This document shows positions 8,498-16,717 of a stretch of DNA of 64,000 nucleotides, in pieces. Each line of letters starts with the position of its first letter. The stretch's first letter is position 1. The DNA is from Streptomyces cyaneochromogenes (GTDB lineage: Bacteria > Actinomycetota > Actinomycetes > Streptomycetales > Streptomycetaceae). The stretch is from assembly GCF_003963535.1 (NCBI RefSeq), contig NZ_CP034539.1:4278001-4342000 (forward strand). Direction: 5' to 3'. A program made the position numbers and the translations under genes. The notes below the pieces were generated by a model. The model was not told the origin of the DNA. It did not search any database and saw only the letters and a program-made list of their open reading frames with translations.

Positions 8498-9034
8498 ATG
8501 AACCGCGAGATGACTGCCCCTGAAAACGACCTCACCCACACCATCCGCAACTTCAGCGTGCTGCTGTCCCCCACGCCCCGAGGCGCCCGGCTCGCCCGCC
8601 TCCTCGCCACGGAACAACTCCGCAGCTGGGGACTCCCGTTGGACCCCGCGGAGCACATCGTCGCCGAGCTGGCCGTCAACGCCGCGACGCACGGCCGTGT
8701 TCCCGGACGCGACTTCCGCCTGACCCTCTACGTCGTCGCCGACACCCTCCGCATCGAGGTCACGGACACCCGCGGCGACCTCCTGCCGCAGCGCACACCG
8801 ACGGCCCCGGACGCCGAGTCCGGTCGGGGCCTGCTCCTGGTGGAGGCGTTGGCCGACCGGTGGGGCGCGGCGCCGGGGCCGTATCCGCGCAAGACGGTCT
8901 GGGCGGAGGTGAAGGTGCGGACGGGGGAGAAAGAGCGCGACATCAACCGGATCATCGACGAGCGCATGGCGAATCCGGCAGGAGGCGTCCCCATCGAGGA
9001 CGTCATGCGGGAGACGCTGCAGCGTAATGACTAA
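8498..9034 (+). CDS. HATPase_c protein (RsbW/SpoIIAB-like) with extra C-terminal tail
   Basis: The protein has 178 residues. The ATPase core shows the N box IVAELAVNAATHG, the G1 box VTDTRGDLLP and the G2 box GRGLLLVEALADRWG. Together these identify the anti-sigma-factor kinase class that binds ATP and phosphorylates anti-anti-sigma proteins or sequesters sigma factors. After the core there is a 40-residue charged tail (INRIIDERMANPAGGVP, then IEDVM) that is not part of the fold and resembles C-terminal tails of small type II antitoxins. It diverges from the XRE/DUF397 pair and is followed by vapBC. Confidence 0.85.
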   Translation: MNREMTAPENDLTHTIRNFSVLLSPTPRGARLARLLATEQLRSWGLPLDPAEHIVAELAVNAATHGRVPGRDFRLTLYVVADTLRIEVTDTRGDLLPQRTPTAPDAESGRGLLLVEALADRWGAAPGPYPRKTVWAEVKVRTGEKERDINRIIDERMANPAGGVPIEDVMRETLQRND

Positions 9035-9045
9035 GCAGCCGGAAA

Positions 9046-9078
9046 TGTATGAAGCATGGGATACCTTTGTATGAAGCA
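9046..9078 (+). promoter_or_regulatory. Direct repeat TGTATGAAGCA before vapBC
   Basis: Two perfect 11-bp copies lie at 9046-9056 and 9068-9078 (22-bp period, about two helix turns), ending 20 bp before the antitoxin start. VapB antitoxins typically autoregulate by binding repeats at this position, so this is the likely operator. Confidence 0.55.
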
Positions 9079-9097
9079 CATCTCACGGAGGTGCCCC

Positions 9098-9346
9098 ATG
9101 TCCGCCACCCAGATCGACATCGACGACGAAGCCCTTGCCGAGGCAATGAGGCTGTCCGGCGCCAAGACCAAGAAGGAAATGGTCAACCTGGCACTACGGG
9201 AGTACGCCGAGCGTCGGCGACGCACCGAGGCCCGGCTGCGCTACCTGGAGATGGCCCAGGAATGGGATGAGGACGGGTTCTGGCGTCGCCACGCGGCGGA
9301 GAAGGGTTCCGTCGGCGGTGATCACGTGGAGAAGGGCGTCGCCTGA
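9098..9346 (+). CDS. vapB: VapB-type antitoxin
   Basis: This 82-residue protein has an N-terminal ribbon-helix-helix (SATQIDIDDEALAEAMRLSG, then KTKKEMVNLALREYAERRRR), typical of VapB type II family antitoxins of Mycobacterium and Streptomyces. The acidic tail should wrap the toxin. The start at 9098 follows GGAGGTG by 8 bases. An upstream in-frame ATG at 9056 lies inside the direct repeat and is rejected. The stop codon is separated from the toxin GTG by only 2 bases, giving a classic antitoxin-toxin operon. Confidence 0.9.
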   Translation: MSATQIDIDDEALAEAMRLSGAKTKKEMVNLALREYAERRRRTEARLRYLEMAQEWDEDGFWRRHAAEKGSVGGDHVEKGVA

Positions 9347-9348
9347 CC

Positions 9349-9765
9349 GTGATCCGCTATCTCGCCGACTCGACCGCGGTCTGGCGGCTCCAGCGCGACA
9401 AGAAGCTCAACAGCGTCTGGGCACCCGAGGTAGAGGACGGGGCCATCGGTTCCTGTGCGGCACAGCGCACGGAGTTCCTGCAATCCGCACGCGACCTCGA
9501 CGAGTACGACCACATGGCGGAGATGTTCGCCTATCTGTATCCGGACGTCGCCGTGCCGAAAGGCGCCTGGCGCTGGATCGAGGCCGGACAACACCGGCTC
9601 GCGCAGCGCGGGCAACACCAGAGTCTCTCCGCCGTCGACTGGCTCGTCTGCGCCACAGCCGCCCACCACGGCCTGGTGATCCTGCACGACGACAACGACT
9701 TCCGCGCGGCGGCCCGGATCCTCACAGACGTGAACGAGCGGAACGTGTTTACGCCCCCGGCATAG
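9349..9765 (+). CDS. vapC: VapC-type PIN-domain ribonuclease toxin
   Basis: The protein has 138 residues and begins with GTG. PIN-domain acidic residues are visible: Asp7 in IRYLADST, a Glu in TEFLQSA, Asp in SAVDWLVCATA, and Asp in LHDDNDFRAA. VapC toxins cut specific RNAs (tRNA or rRNA) with Mg2+. The partner antitoxin is directly upstream. All catalytic positions seem intact, so the toxin is probably active. The target RNA cannot be predicted. Confidence 0.92.
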   Translation: MIRYLADSTAVWRLQRDKKLNSVWAPEVEDGAIGSCAAQRTEFLQSARDLDEYDHMAEMFAYLYPDVAVPKGAWRWIEAGQHRLAQRGQHQSLSAVDWLVCATAAHHGLVILHDDNDFRAAARILTDVNERNVFTPPA

Positions 9766-9846
9766 GAGAAGCCGGTGAGAGCACCCGTCCCCACGGAGCC
9801 CTCACCGGCCGGCCTACCTCAGTGGTCGTACGTCAAGGGTGACCGG

Positions 9847-12081
9847 TCAGACGCGCACCAGCTCCCGCTCCCCGTCCCTGTCGGCCTCCGCCTCCGTACG
9901 CAGCGCCTCGCCCTCCACGTCCACGTTCGGCAGGACGCGGTCCAGCCACTTCGGGAGCCACCAGGCCTTCTTGCCGAGCAGGGCGAGGACGGCCGGGACG
10001 ATGGCCATGCGGACGACGAACGCGTCGAAGAGGACCGCGATCGCGAGGCCGAAGCCGATCATCTTGACCATCGACTCGCCGGCGCCGATGAAGCCCGAGA
10101 ACACCGCGATCATGATGATCGCCGCCGCCGTGACGACCCGCGCGCTGTGCCGGAACCCGGTCACCACGGCCTGGGTGGGCCGCTCGCCGTGGACGTACGC
10201 CTCGCGCATCCGCGTCACGAGGAACACCTCGTAGTCCATGGCCAGTCCGAAGACCACGCCGACCATGAAGATCGGCATCATCGACATGACCGGGCCGGTC
10301 TCCTGGACGCCGAAGAGGTCGGCGAGCCAGCCCCACTGGAAGACCGCCACGACCGCGCCCAGGGCCGCCAGGACCGAGAGCAGGAAGCCGAGGGCCGCCT
10401 TCAGCGGGACGAGGATCGAGCGGAAGACGAGGATCAGGAGGAGGAAGGCGAGGCCCACCACCAGGATCAGGTACGGCACCAGCGCGTCGTTCAGCTTCTG
10501 CGAGAAGTCGATGTTCATCGCGGTCGTGCCGGTGACCAGCACTTTCGCGTCCGTGTCGGCCGTGATCCCGGTGCCCGCGTCACGGATGGAGTGCACCAGG
10601 TCCTCGGTCGAGACCGACGACGGCTTGGAGTCGGGGATCACGGTGATCGTCGCGGTGTCGCCGGACTTGTTGAACGTCGCCGGGGTCACCGTGACGACGT
10701 CCTTGAGGTCCTTGATCTCGTCGGAGACCTTGGTGACTGCGGCCTTCGGGGCGTCGCTCGTCTTCGCGTCGACGACCACCACGAGCGGGCCGTTGAAGCC
10801 GGGGCCGAAGCCCTCGGAGAGCATGTCGTACGCCCGGCGCTGGGTCGTCGACGTCGGCTGGGAGCCGTCGTCGGGGAGGCCCAGTTCGAGGGAGGTCGCC
10901 GGGAGCGCCGCGGCACCGAGGCCGAGGACGCCGAGCAGGAGGACGGCCAGGGGGCGGCGTACGACGAAGCTCGCCCAGCGCGTGCCCATGTTCGGCCTGC
11001 CGGAAGTGGCCCCCGTACCGGACTCGTCCACGGCCGCCTTCTTCCTGCCGCCGAAGCGCCTGCTCTTCTCGCCCGCCGGCCTGACCTTGCGGCCCGCGTA
11101 ACCGAGGAGTGCCGGAACCATGGTCAGCGCGATCAGCACCGCGATCACGACCGTGCCCGCGGCCGCGAGTCCCATCTTCGTCAGCATCGGGACGTTGACG
11201 ACGGCCAGGCCGGCCAGGGCGATCACCACGGTGAGGCCGGCGAAGACCACCGCGGAGCCCGCCGTGCCGGTGGCCCGGCCGACCGCCTCCTCGCGGTCGC
11301 GGCCCTCGGCGAGTTCGGCGCGGTACCGGGAGACGATGAAGAGCGCGTAGTCGATGCCGACCGCGAGACCGATCATCGCGGCCAGGGTGGAGGTGGTGGA
11401 GCCCAGGTCCAGGGCGTTGGCCAGCGCGGTGATCGCCGAGACACCGATGCCGACGCCGACGATGGCGGTGAGCAGCGGCAGTCCGGCGGCGACCAGCGAG
11501 CCGAAGGTGATGACGAGGACGACCGCGGCGACGGCGAGCCCGATGACCTCGGAGGCAGCGCCCTCGGGCGCCGCCTGGAGCGCGTCGCCGCCGATCTCCA
11601 CGGTCAGCCCGGCGTCCCGCGCCTGCTGCCCGGCGTCCTCCAGGGCGTCCCTGCTGGCGTCCGTCAGCTCCATGCCGGGGACCTCGTAGCGCACCGAGGC
11701 GTAGGCGGTCGTGCCGTCCTTGCTGACGGCGTGCGCCTTGAAGGGATCGGCGACGGAGACGACCTCGGAGCCGTCGGACAGTTCCTTGACGGTCTTCTCG
11801 ACGGTCGCCTTGTTGGCGGCGTCCGTCATCTTCTCCCCGTCCGGCGCCTTGAAGACGACCCGGGCGGTCCCGCCGTCCGCGCTGCCACCCGGGAAGCGCT
11901 GGTCCAACAGGTCGAAGGCCTTCTGCGCCTCGGTGCCGGGGATGGAGAAGGAGCTGGATCCGGCGCTGGGCGCGCTGGCCGCGCCGACACCCGCGAGGGC
12001 GAGCAGCGCGACCCATATGAGGGCGACGAAATGCCGTCGCCTGAAGGCGAGCCGGCCGAGTTTGTAGAGAAACGTGGCCAC
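9847..12081 (-). CDS. MMPL-family transporter
   Basis: This 744-residue membrane protein has the RND/MMPL layout: one N-terminal membrane helix (MATFLYKLGRLAFRRRHFVA..., residues 16-36), a periplasmic domain, five helices, a second TM/domain repeat and a C-terminal set of helices. The motif GIDYALFIVSRYR and the later GLAMDYEVFLVTRMREA are the D-Y pairs diagnostic for MMPL proteins. These export lipids or drugs using proton motive force. The divergent or upstream TetR gene on the same strand with two operators suggests substrate-inducible expression. Confidence 0.93.
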   Translation of the reverse strand: MATFLYKLGRLAFRRRHFVALIWVALLALAGVGAASAPSAGSSSFSIPGTEAQKAFDLLDQRFPGGSADGGTARVVFKAPDGEKMTDAANKATVEKTVKELSDGSEVVSVADPFKAHAVSKDGTTAYASVRYEVPGMELTDASRDALEDAGQQARDAGLTVEIGGDALQAAPEGAASEVIGLAVAAVVLVITFGSLVAAGLPLLTAIVGVGIGVSAITALANALDLGSTTSTLAAMIGLAVGIDYALFIVSRYRAELAEGRDREEAVGRATGTAGSAVVFAGLTVVIALAGLAVVNVPMLTKMGLAAAGTVVIAVLIALTMVPALLGYAGRKVRPAGEKSRRFGGRKKAAVDESGTGATSGRPNMGTRWASFVVRRPLAVLLLGVLGLGAAALPATSLELGLPDDGSQPTSTTQRRAYDMLSEGFGPGFNGPLVVVVDAKTSDAPKAAVTKVSDEIKDLKDVVTVTPATFNKSGDTATITVIPDSKPSSVSTEDLVHSIRDAGTGITADTDAKVLVTGTTAMNIDFSQKLNDALVPYLILVVGLAFLLLILVFRSILVPLKAALGFLLSVLAALGAVVAVFQWGWLADLFGVQETGPVMSMMPIFMVGVVFGLAMDYEVFLVTRMREAYVHGERPTQAVVTGFRHSARVVTAAAIIMIAVFSGFIGAGESMVKMIGFGLAIAVLFDAFVVRMAIVPAVLALLGKKAWWLPKWLDRVLPNVDVEGEALRTEAEADRDGERELVRV

Positions 12082-12228
12082 GAGAGCGACTCCCGGTCAG
12101 GTCGTGGGATTGGGGCGCCGGCCGGGGTTCCGACACGGGCCCCGGGGCAGGGGTGATCAGCCCGACGACGTGAGCGGTTACGTCAGGTGGAGGGCTTGCT
12201 GGGGGAACCCGTCAGCTGGAGGGACTCG

Positions 12229-12837
12229 TCAGCCGACGGGTGCGCCGAGGGCGGGGAGGACCACGGCGTCGATGTACGAGGAGAGGAACTCCTGCGTGGG
12301 CGGCCGGTCGTCGATCAGCGTCCGGGTGGCGAACGCGCCGACGAGCATGTGCACCACGTAGTCCAGCGCGGGACAGTCGGCGCGGACCTCGCCGCGGTCG
12401 ACGGCCCGTTGGACCACCCGGTGGAACTCCGCCATCTCCGGCTCGATGAGCAGTTCCTTGAAGGCCTGCAGGAGATCCGGATTGGCGTGCACCGCCATGA
12501 ACAGACCCCGCATCAGCGCGGCGTTCTGCTGCATGGTGCAGTCGTCCTCACGCGAGGTGAGTGCCTGCAGGTCGCCCCGCAGGGTCCCGGTGTCGACGTC
12601 GTCGATGCTGCCCGGCTTGTTGTGCCGGATCGCCTTCGCCACCAGCTCCGGCTTGCCGCCCCACTGGCGGTAGAGCGTCGCCTTGCTGGACCGGGTGCGG
12701 GCCGCCACGGCGTCCATGGTGAGGGCGTCGTAGCCGACCTCCCGGAGCAGGTCGAGCACGGCGCCGTACAACTCGGCCTCGCGCTCGGGGGTGATACGAC
12801 TGCGCCGCGCTGTTGCCGCCTCGGTCACGGTCCTCAC
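12229..12837 (-). CDS. TetR-family repressor, likely controlling the MMPL exporter
   Basis: The protein has 202 residues when started at GTG 12837, which has GGAG 7 bases upstream. A longer start at 12885 would place an operator inside the gene. The N-terminal helix-turn-helix (ELYGAVLDLLREVGYDALTM, then DAVAARTRSSKATLYRQWGG) matches the AcrR/TetR family, and the C-terminal part is a ligand-binding helical domain. It is followed 147 bp later by the MMPL gene on the same strand, and two matching palindromes precede its start, so self-repression and control of the exporter are expected. Confidence 0.88.
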   Translation of the reverse strand: MRTVTEAATARRSRITPEREAELYGAVLDLLREVGYDALTMDAVAARTRSSKATLYRQWGGKPELVAKAIRHNKPGSIDDVDTGTLRGDLQALTSREDDCTMQQNAALMRGLFMAVHANPDLLQAFKELLIEPEMAEFHRVVQRAVDRGEVRADCPALDYVVHMLVGAFATRTLIDDRPPTQEFLSSYIDAVVLPALGAPVG

Positions 12838-12850
12838 CTTCCCACTCCGA

Positions 12851-12912
12851 ACGACACGGTTTCGTACACCACGAAGGTACCGCATCCCTCTTCGAAACGA
12901 AACGGTTTCGTT
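12851..12912 (-). promoter_or_regulatory. Paired TetR operators, ACGAAAC-G-GTTTCGT type
   Basis: A perfect 17-bp palindrome AACGAAAC-G-GTTTCGTT lies at 12896-12912, and a near-perfect 15-bp copy ACGACAC-G-GTTTCGT at 12851-12865, centres 46 bp apart. They lie just upstream of the TetR start codon and between it and the tricorn gene. This is a typical TetR autoregulatory operator pair. Confidence 0.8.
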
Positions 12913-13014
12913 CGCGTAGAGGCGTGTTCTGGGTCACGCACGGGCACCGACCGCCGACACACGCCCTGTTTCCCACGAGTTGCCCCCGTCCGTCCCCCGG
13001 CAAAGCATGGGGAG

Positions 13015-16000
13015 GTGAGCTACCTGCGCCTACCGCATCTGAGCGGCGACCTGCTGTGCTTCGTGGCCGAGGACGACCTGTGGCTGGCCCCTCTCGACGG
13101 CCCCGGCCGCGCCTGGCGGCTCACCGTGGACCGCACCAAGACCGGCCACCCCCGCTTCTGCCCCGAGGGCCGGCGCATCGCGTACACGAGCTGGCGGAGC
13201 CTGGTCCCCGAGATCCACCTGGTCCCGGTGGACGGCGGGCCGGGCGAGCAGCTCACCCACTGGGGCTCGGCGGACACCCAGGTGTGCGGCTGGACACCCG
13301 ACGGGGTGATCCTCGCCGTCGCCTCCCACGGCGAGCCCTTCTCCCACTTCACCTGGGCCTACAAGGTCCGCCCCGACGGCGACCCCGGCCGCAAGCTCCC
13401 CTGGGGCCCGTGCTCGGACATCCAGGTCGCCGACATCGACGGCGAGCGCAAGTCCCTGCTCCTGACCGGCACCCCACCGCACGAACCGGCCTCCTGGAAG
13501 CGCTACCGGGGCGGGGCCACGGGCCGCCTCTGGCTGCACGGCGAGCGTCTGCTCGCGGACATCGGCGGCCACCTCGGCTCCCCCATGTTCGTCGGCGGCC
13601 GGATCGCCTTCCTCTCCGACCACGAGGGCGTCGGCAACCTCTACTCGTGCGCGTACGACGGCTCCGACCTGCGCCGGCACACCGACCACGACGCCTTCTA
13701 CGCCCGGCACGCCTCCAGTGACGGCACCCGGGTGGTGTACCAGTGCGCGGGCGACCTGTGGATCGTGGACGACCTCGCCGCGGACTCCAAGCCGCGCAAG
13801 CTCGAAGTACGGCTGAGCGGGCCGCGCGCGGGACGCCGTACGTACCAGGTGCCGGCCGCCCAGCACGTCGACGGCATCTCCGTGGACGAGACGGGCCGCG
13901 CGAGCGCCGTGGTCGTGCGCGGCAGCCTCTACTGGCTCACCCACCGGGACGGCCCGGCCCGCACCATCACCGACACCCCGGGCGTACGGGTCCGGCTCCC
14001 GGAGATGCTCGGCTCGGTCGGCCAGGTCGCGTACGTGACGGACGCCGAGGGCGAGGACGCCATCGAGATCGCCTATCTGCCCCGGGCGACCGGTGACCGG
14101 GAACCCCGCCGGCTGGCCTCCGGCGAGCTGGGCCGGGTCCTGGAGATGGTCGCCGACCCGAAGGGAGAGCGCCTCGCGCTCGCGTCCCACGACGGACGGC
14201 TCCTTCTCCTCGACGTCACGGAGGACTCCAACGGCGAGGTCACGGAGCTGATCCGGTCGATCAACGGCCCCGTACGGGACCTGGCCTTCTCCCCGGACGG
14301 GACCTGGCTGACCTGGTCCCACCCGGGCATCGGCCGCTCCCTGCGCCAGATCAAACTGGCCCGGATCTCCGGGACCGGCCAAGGAGCAGGGCCGGGGGCA
14401 GGGGGCGCTCTGGTCATCGACGTCACCAACGGCCGGTTCGAGGACGAGAACCCGGTGTTCACCCGGGACGGCCGCTACCTCGCCTTCCTCTCCTGGCGCG
14501 GCTTCGACCCGGTGTACGACGTCCACACCGGCGACCTGTCCTTCCCGCTGGGCTGCCGCCCCTACCTGGTCCCCCTGTCCTCGGCCACCCCCTCCCCCTT
14601 CGCCCTCAACCCCGAGGGCCGCCCGGCGGCCGGCGGACTGGACCCGGTGGAGGACGAGGAGGGCTCCGAGGCCGGAGCGACGACCATCGAGGTCGAGGGC
14701 CTGGAGAGCCGGGTCACCCCCTTCCCGGTCACCGCCTCCAAGTACTCCGCGCTGCACCCGGTCGCGGGCGGCGGACTGGTGTGGCTGCGCTGGCCGATCT
14801 CGGGCGCGCTGGGCGAGACGTTCGCCAACCCGGACGACACGACCGGCCGGCCGACCCTCGAACACTTCAACATCAGCAAGGCCAAGAAGTCCGAACTCGT
14901 CGACCATCTGGACTGGTTCGCGGTGAGCGGCGACGGCAGCCGCCTGGTCCTGGTGGACGAGGGCGACCTGCGGGCGGTGCCCGCGAGCGAGTCCGGCGAC
15001 AGCGACACGACGGTGTGGATCGACCTGCGCCGCATCCTGCATGAGGTGGACCCGACGGCGGAGTGGAGGCAGTCGTACGCGGAGGCCGGCCGCCTGATCA
15101 GGGCGTACTTCTGGGAGCCGGACATGTGCGGCATCGACTGGGACGGAGTCCTCGCCCAGTACCGCCCGTTGGTCGACCGCGTCGCCTCCCCCGACGAGTT
15201 CGCCGACCTCCTCCGCGAGGTGCTGGGCGAACTCGGCACCTCGCACGCGTACGTCTCCCCCGCCCGCCGCAACGAGGGCCCGCCCCACTACCAGCGCTGG
15301 CAGGGCCTGCTGGGCGCCAACCTGGTCCGCAGGGACGAGGGCTGGACGGTCAGGCGCATCCTCCCCGGCGAGTCGTCCGACTCCAAGGCCCGCTCGCCCC
15401 TGGCCGGCACGGGCATCCGCGAAGGAGCGGTCCTCACCCACGTGGACGGCCGCCCGGTGGACCCGGTCAGGGGCCCGTACCCGTTGCTGGCCGGCGCCGG
15501 GGGCACGACGGTGGAGCTCACCTTCAGCCCGGCAGAGGGCGAGGCGGGCAGATCACGCCGGGTCGCCGTGGTCCCGCTGCTCGACGAACGCCCCCTGCGC
15601 TACCAGGACTGGGTGGCCAAACGCCGCGCCGTCGTACGGGAGTTGAGCGGCGGCCGCTGCGGCTACCTGCACATCCCCGACATGGGCGGCTCGGGCTGGG
15701 CCCAGTTCAACCGGGACCTGCGGATGGAGATGTCACGCCCCGCGCTGATCGTCGACGTGCGCGGCAACGCGGGCGGCCACATCAGCGAACTGGTCGTGGA
15801 GAAGCTGACCCGCACGATCCTGGGCTGGGACCTCACACGCAACGCCCAGCCGGTGTCGTACGCCTCGAACGCCCCGTGCGGCCCGGTCGTCGCCCTGGCC
15901 GACGAGGCGACCTCCTCGGACGGCGACATGATCACGGCGGCCTTCAAACTCCTCAAGCTGGGCCCGGTCGTCGGCCAGCGCACCTGGGGCGGAGTGGTCG

Positions 16001-16278
16001 GCATGACCGGCCGCCACCGCCTGGGCGACGGCACGGTGATCACGGTCCCGATGAACGCCGCGTGGTTCGACGCCTACGGCTGGAGCATCGAGAACAAGGG
16101 CGTGACCCCCGACCTGGAGGTCCTCCGCACCCCCCTGGACTGGGCGGAGGGCCGCCACGCCCAACTGGCGGACGCGGTGGAACTGGCCCTGAAACTCCTG
16201 GAGTCGAACCCTCCGGCAACGCCGCCGGACTACGCACACGTACCGAACCGATCAAGGCCGGAACTGCCGCCCCGTTAG
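13015..16278 (+). CDS. Tricorn protease homologue
   Basis: This 1087-residue protein is close in length to archaeal tricorn (1071). It has an N-terminal beta-propeller made of repeats (TVDRTKTGHPRFCPEGRRIA, TSWRSLVPEIHLVPVDGG and so on), a second propeller, a C1 helical bundle, a PDZ-like domain (GIREGAVLTHVDGRPVDP), and the serine-peptidase C2 domain. Catalytic residues are visible: His744 in GTSHAYV and serines 967-968 in EATSSDGD. It should process peptides released by proteasomes. The GTG at 13015 has GGGGAG directly before it, too close for a good ribosome site, so the start may be slightly upstream or translation may be leaderless. Confidence 0.9.
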   Translation: MSYLRLPHLSGDLLCFVAEDDLWLAPLDGPGRAWRLTVDRTKTGHPRFCPEGRRIAYTSWRSLVPEIHLVPVDGGPGEQLTHWGSADTQVCGWTPDGVILAVASHGEPFSHFTWAYKVRPDGDPGRKLPWGPCSDIQVADIDGERKSLLLTGTPPHEPASWKRYRGGATGRLWLHGERLLADIGGHLGSPMFVGGRIAFLSDHEGVGNLYSCAYDGSDLRRHTDHDAFYARHASSDGTRVVYQCAGDLWIVDDLAADSKPRKLEVRLSGPRAGRRTYQVPAAQHVDGISVDETGRASAVVVRGSLYWLTHRDGPARTITDTPGVRVRLPEMLGSVGQVAYVTDAEGEDAIEIAYLPRATGDREPRRLASGELGRVLEMVADPKGERLALASHDGRLLLLDVTEDSNGEVTELIRSINGPVRDLAFSPDGTWLTWSHPGIGRSLRQIKLARISGTGQGAGPGAGGALVIDVTNGRFEDENPVFTRDGRYLAFLSWRGFDPVYDVHTGDLSFPLGCRPYLVPLSSATPSPFALNPEGRPAAGGLDPVEDEEGSEAGATTIEVEGLESRVTPFPVTASKYSALHPVAGGGLVWLRWPISGALGETFANPDDTTGRPTLEHFNISKAKKSELVDHLDWFAVSGDGSRLVLVDEGDLRAVPASESGDSDTTVWIDLRRILHEVDPTAEWRQSYAEAGRLIRAYFWEPDMCGIDWDGVLAQYRPLVDRVASPDEFADLLREVLGELGTSHAYVSPARRNEGPPHYQRWQGLLGANLVRRDEGWTVRRILPGESSDSKARSPLAGTGIREGAVLTHVDGRPVDPVRGPYPLLAGAGGTTVELTFSPAEGEAGRSRRVAVVPLLDERPLRYQDWVAKRRAVVRELSGGRCGYLHIPDMGGSGWAQFNRDLRMEMSRPALIVDVRGNAGGHISELVVEKLTRTILGWDLTRNAQPVSYASNAPCGPVVALADEATSSDGDMITAAFKLLKLGPVVGQRTWGGVVGMTGRHRLGDGTVITVPMNAAWFDAYGWSIENKGVTPDLEVLRTPLDWAEGRHAQLADAVELALKLLESNPPATPPDYAHVPNRSRPELPPR

Positions 16279-16325
16279 GGGCGCGGGGAACTGCGCGACA
16301 AGCCCCCCACACAGCCGCACCCGAC
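16268..16325 (+). repeat. Streptomyces intergenic repeat after tricorn gene
   Basis: The stretch beginning GCCCCGTTAGGGGCGC, then GGGGAACTGCGCGAC and AAGCCCCCCAC resembles a GC-rich repeat that I recall seeing many times in Streptomyces chromosomes just after stop codons. The stop TAG of tricorn lies within it. Its first part is a small stem-loop (GCCCC GTTA GGGGC). Confidence 0.5.
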
Positions 16326-16351
16326 AACGAACCCTCTCAACGCAGCAAAAA

Positions 16352-16384
16352 CGCGGGGCACCCCTCAAAGAAGGGCACCCCGCG
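16352..16384. terminator. Hairpin terminator after tricorn gene
   Basis: CGCGGGG pairs with CCCCGCG, with a second 3-bp stem separated by a 2-nt mismatch and a CTCAAAGAA-type loop. It lies between tricorn and the convergent 72-residue gene. Confidence 0.6.
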
Positions 16385-16410
16385 CTCATCGGCTCAGCCG
16401 ACCACGACAC

Positions 16411-16629
16411 TTACCGGTCGTAGTCCTGGTCGAACCGCTCCTCGTCGTCACGAGTGGAGCGCTCGCGCTCATCCTCGCGCTGCGGCCGCTGACGACCCCG
16501 CTCCGGCTGACCCGGCTGACCGGGGTGGCCCGGCTGACCCGGACGCCCCTGCTGACCCTGCTGCCGCTGCTGCTGCGCGCGCTGCTTGAGCTGCTCGGAC
16601 TTCTCCTGGAACTGGTCCTTCATACCCAT
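16411..16629 (-). CDS. Small hydrophilic Gln/Gly/Pro-rich protein
   Basis: This 72-residue protein has three blocks: a helical charged N-terminus (MGMKDQFQEKSEQLKQRAQQ), a repetitive GQPG/HPGQPGQ middle, and an acidic/basic Arg-Glu-Asp-rich end. It is expected to be disordered in part. The start is the ATG at 16629, with GGGAG about 9 bases away. I recognise this type as a conserved streptomycete hypothetical but know no function. It is convergent with tricorn and sits 88 bp before the stop of the dehydrogenase operon on the same strand. Confidence 0.6.
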   Translation of the reverse strand: MGMKDQFQEKSEQLKQRAQQQRQQGQQGRPGQPGHPGQPGQPERGRQRPQREDERERSTRDDEERFDQDYDR

Positions 16630-16717
16630 GTGGGTTCACTCCCGTAGTGAGTGGGGGGTTGGCCCCTCGCTGGGGCCTCGACCAGATTCACACGGGCGAT
16701 AACCCCACGCATGTCGA

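Noticed and set aside
9775..12156. Long plus-strand open frame opposite the MMPL gene
   Set aside because: It is the antisense shadow of a GC-rich gene: Arg/Asp/His-rich composition without any domain. The MMPL frame has clear family motifs.
13030..15441. 803-codon minus-strand open frame opposite the tricorn gene
   Set aside because: Composition is that of a high-GC antisense frame, and the plus strand has an intact tricorn protein.
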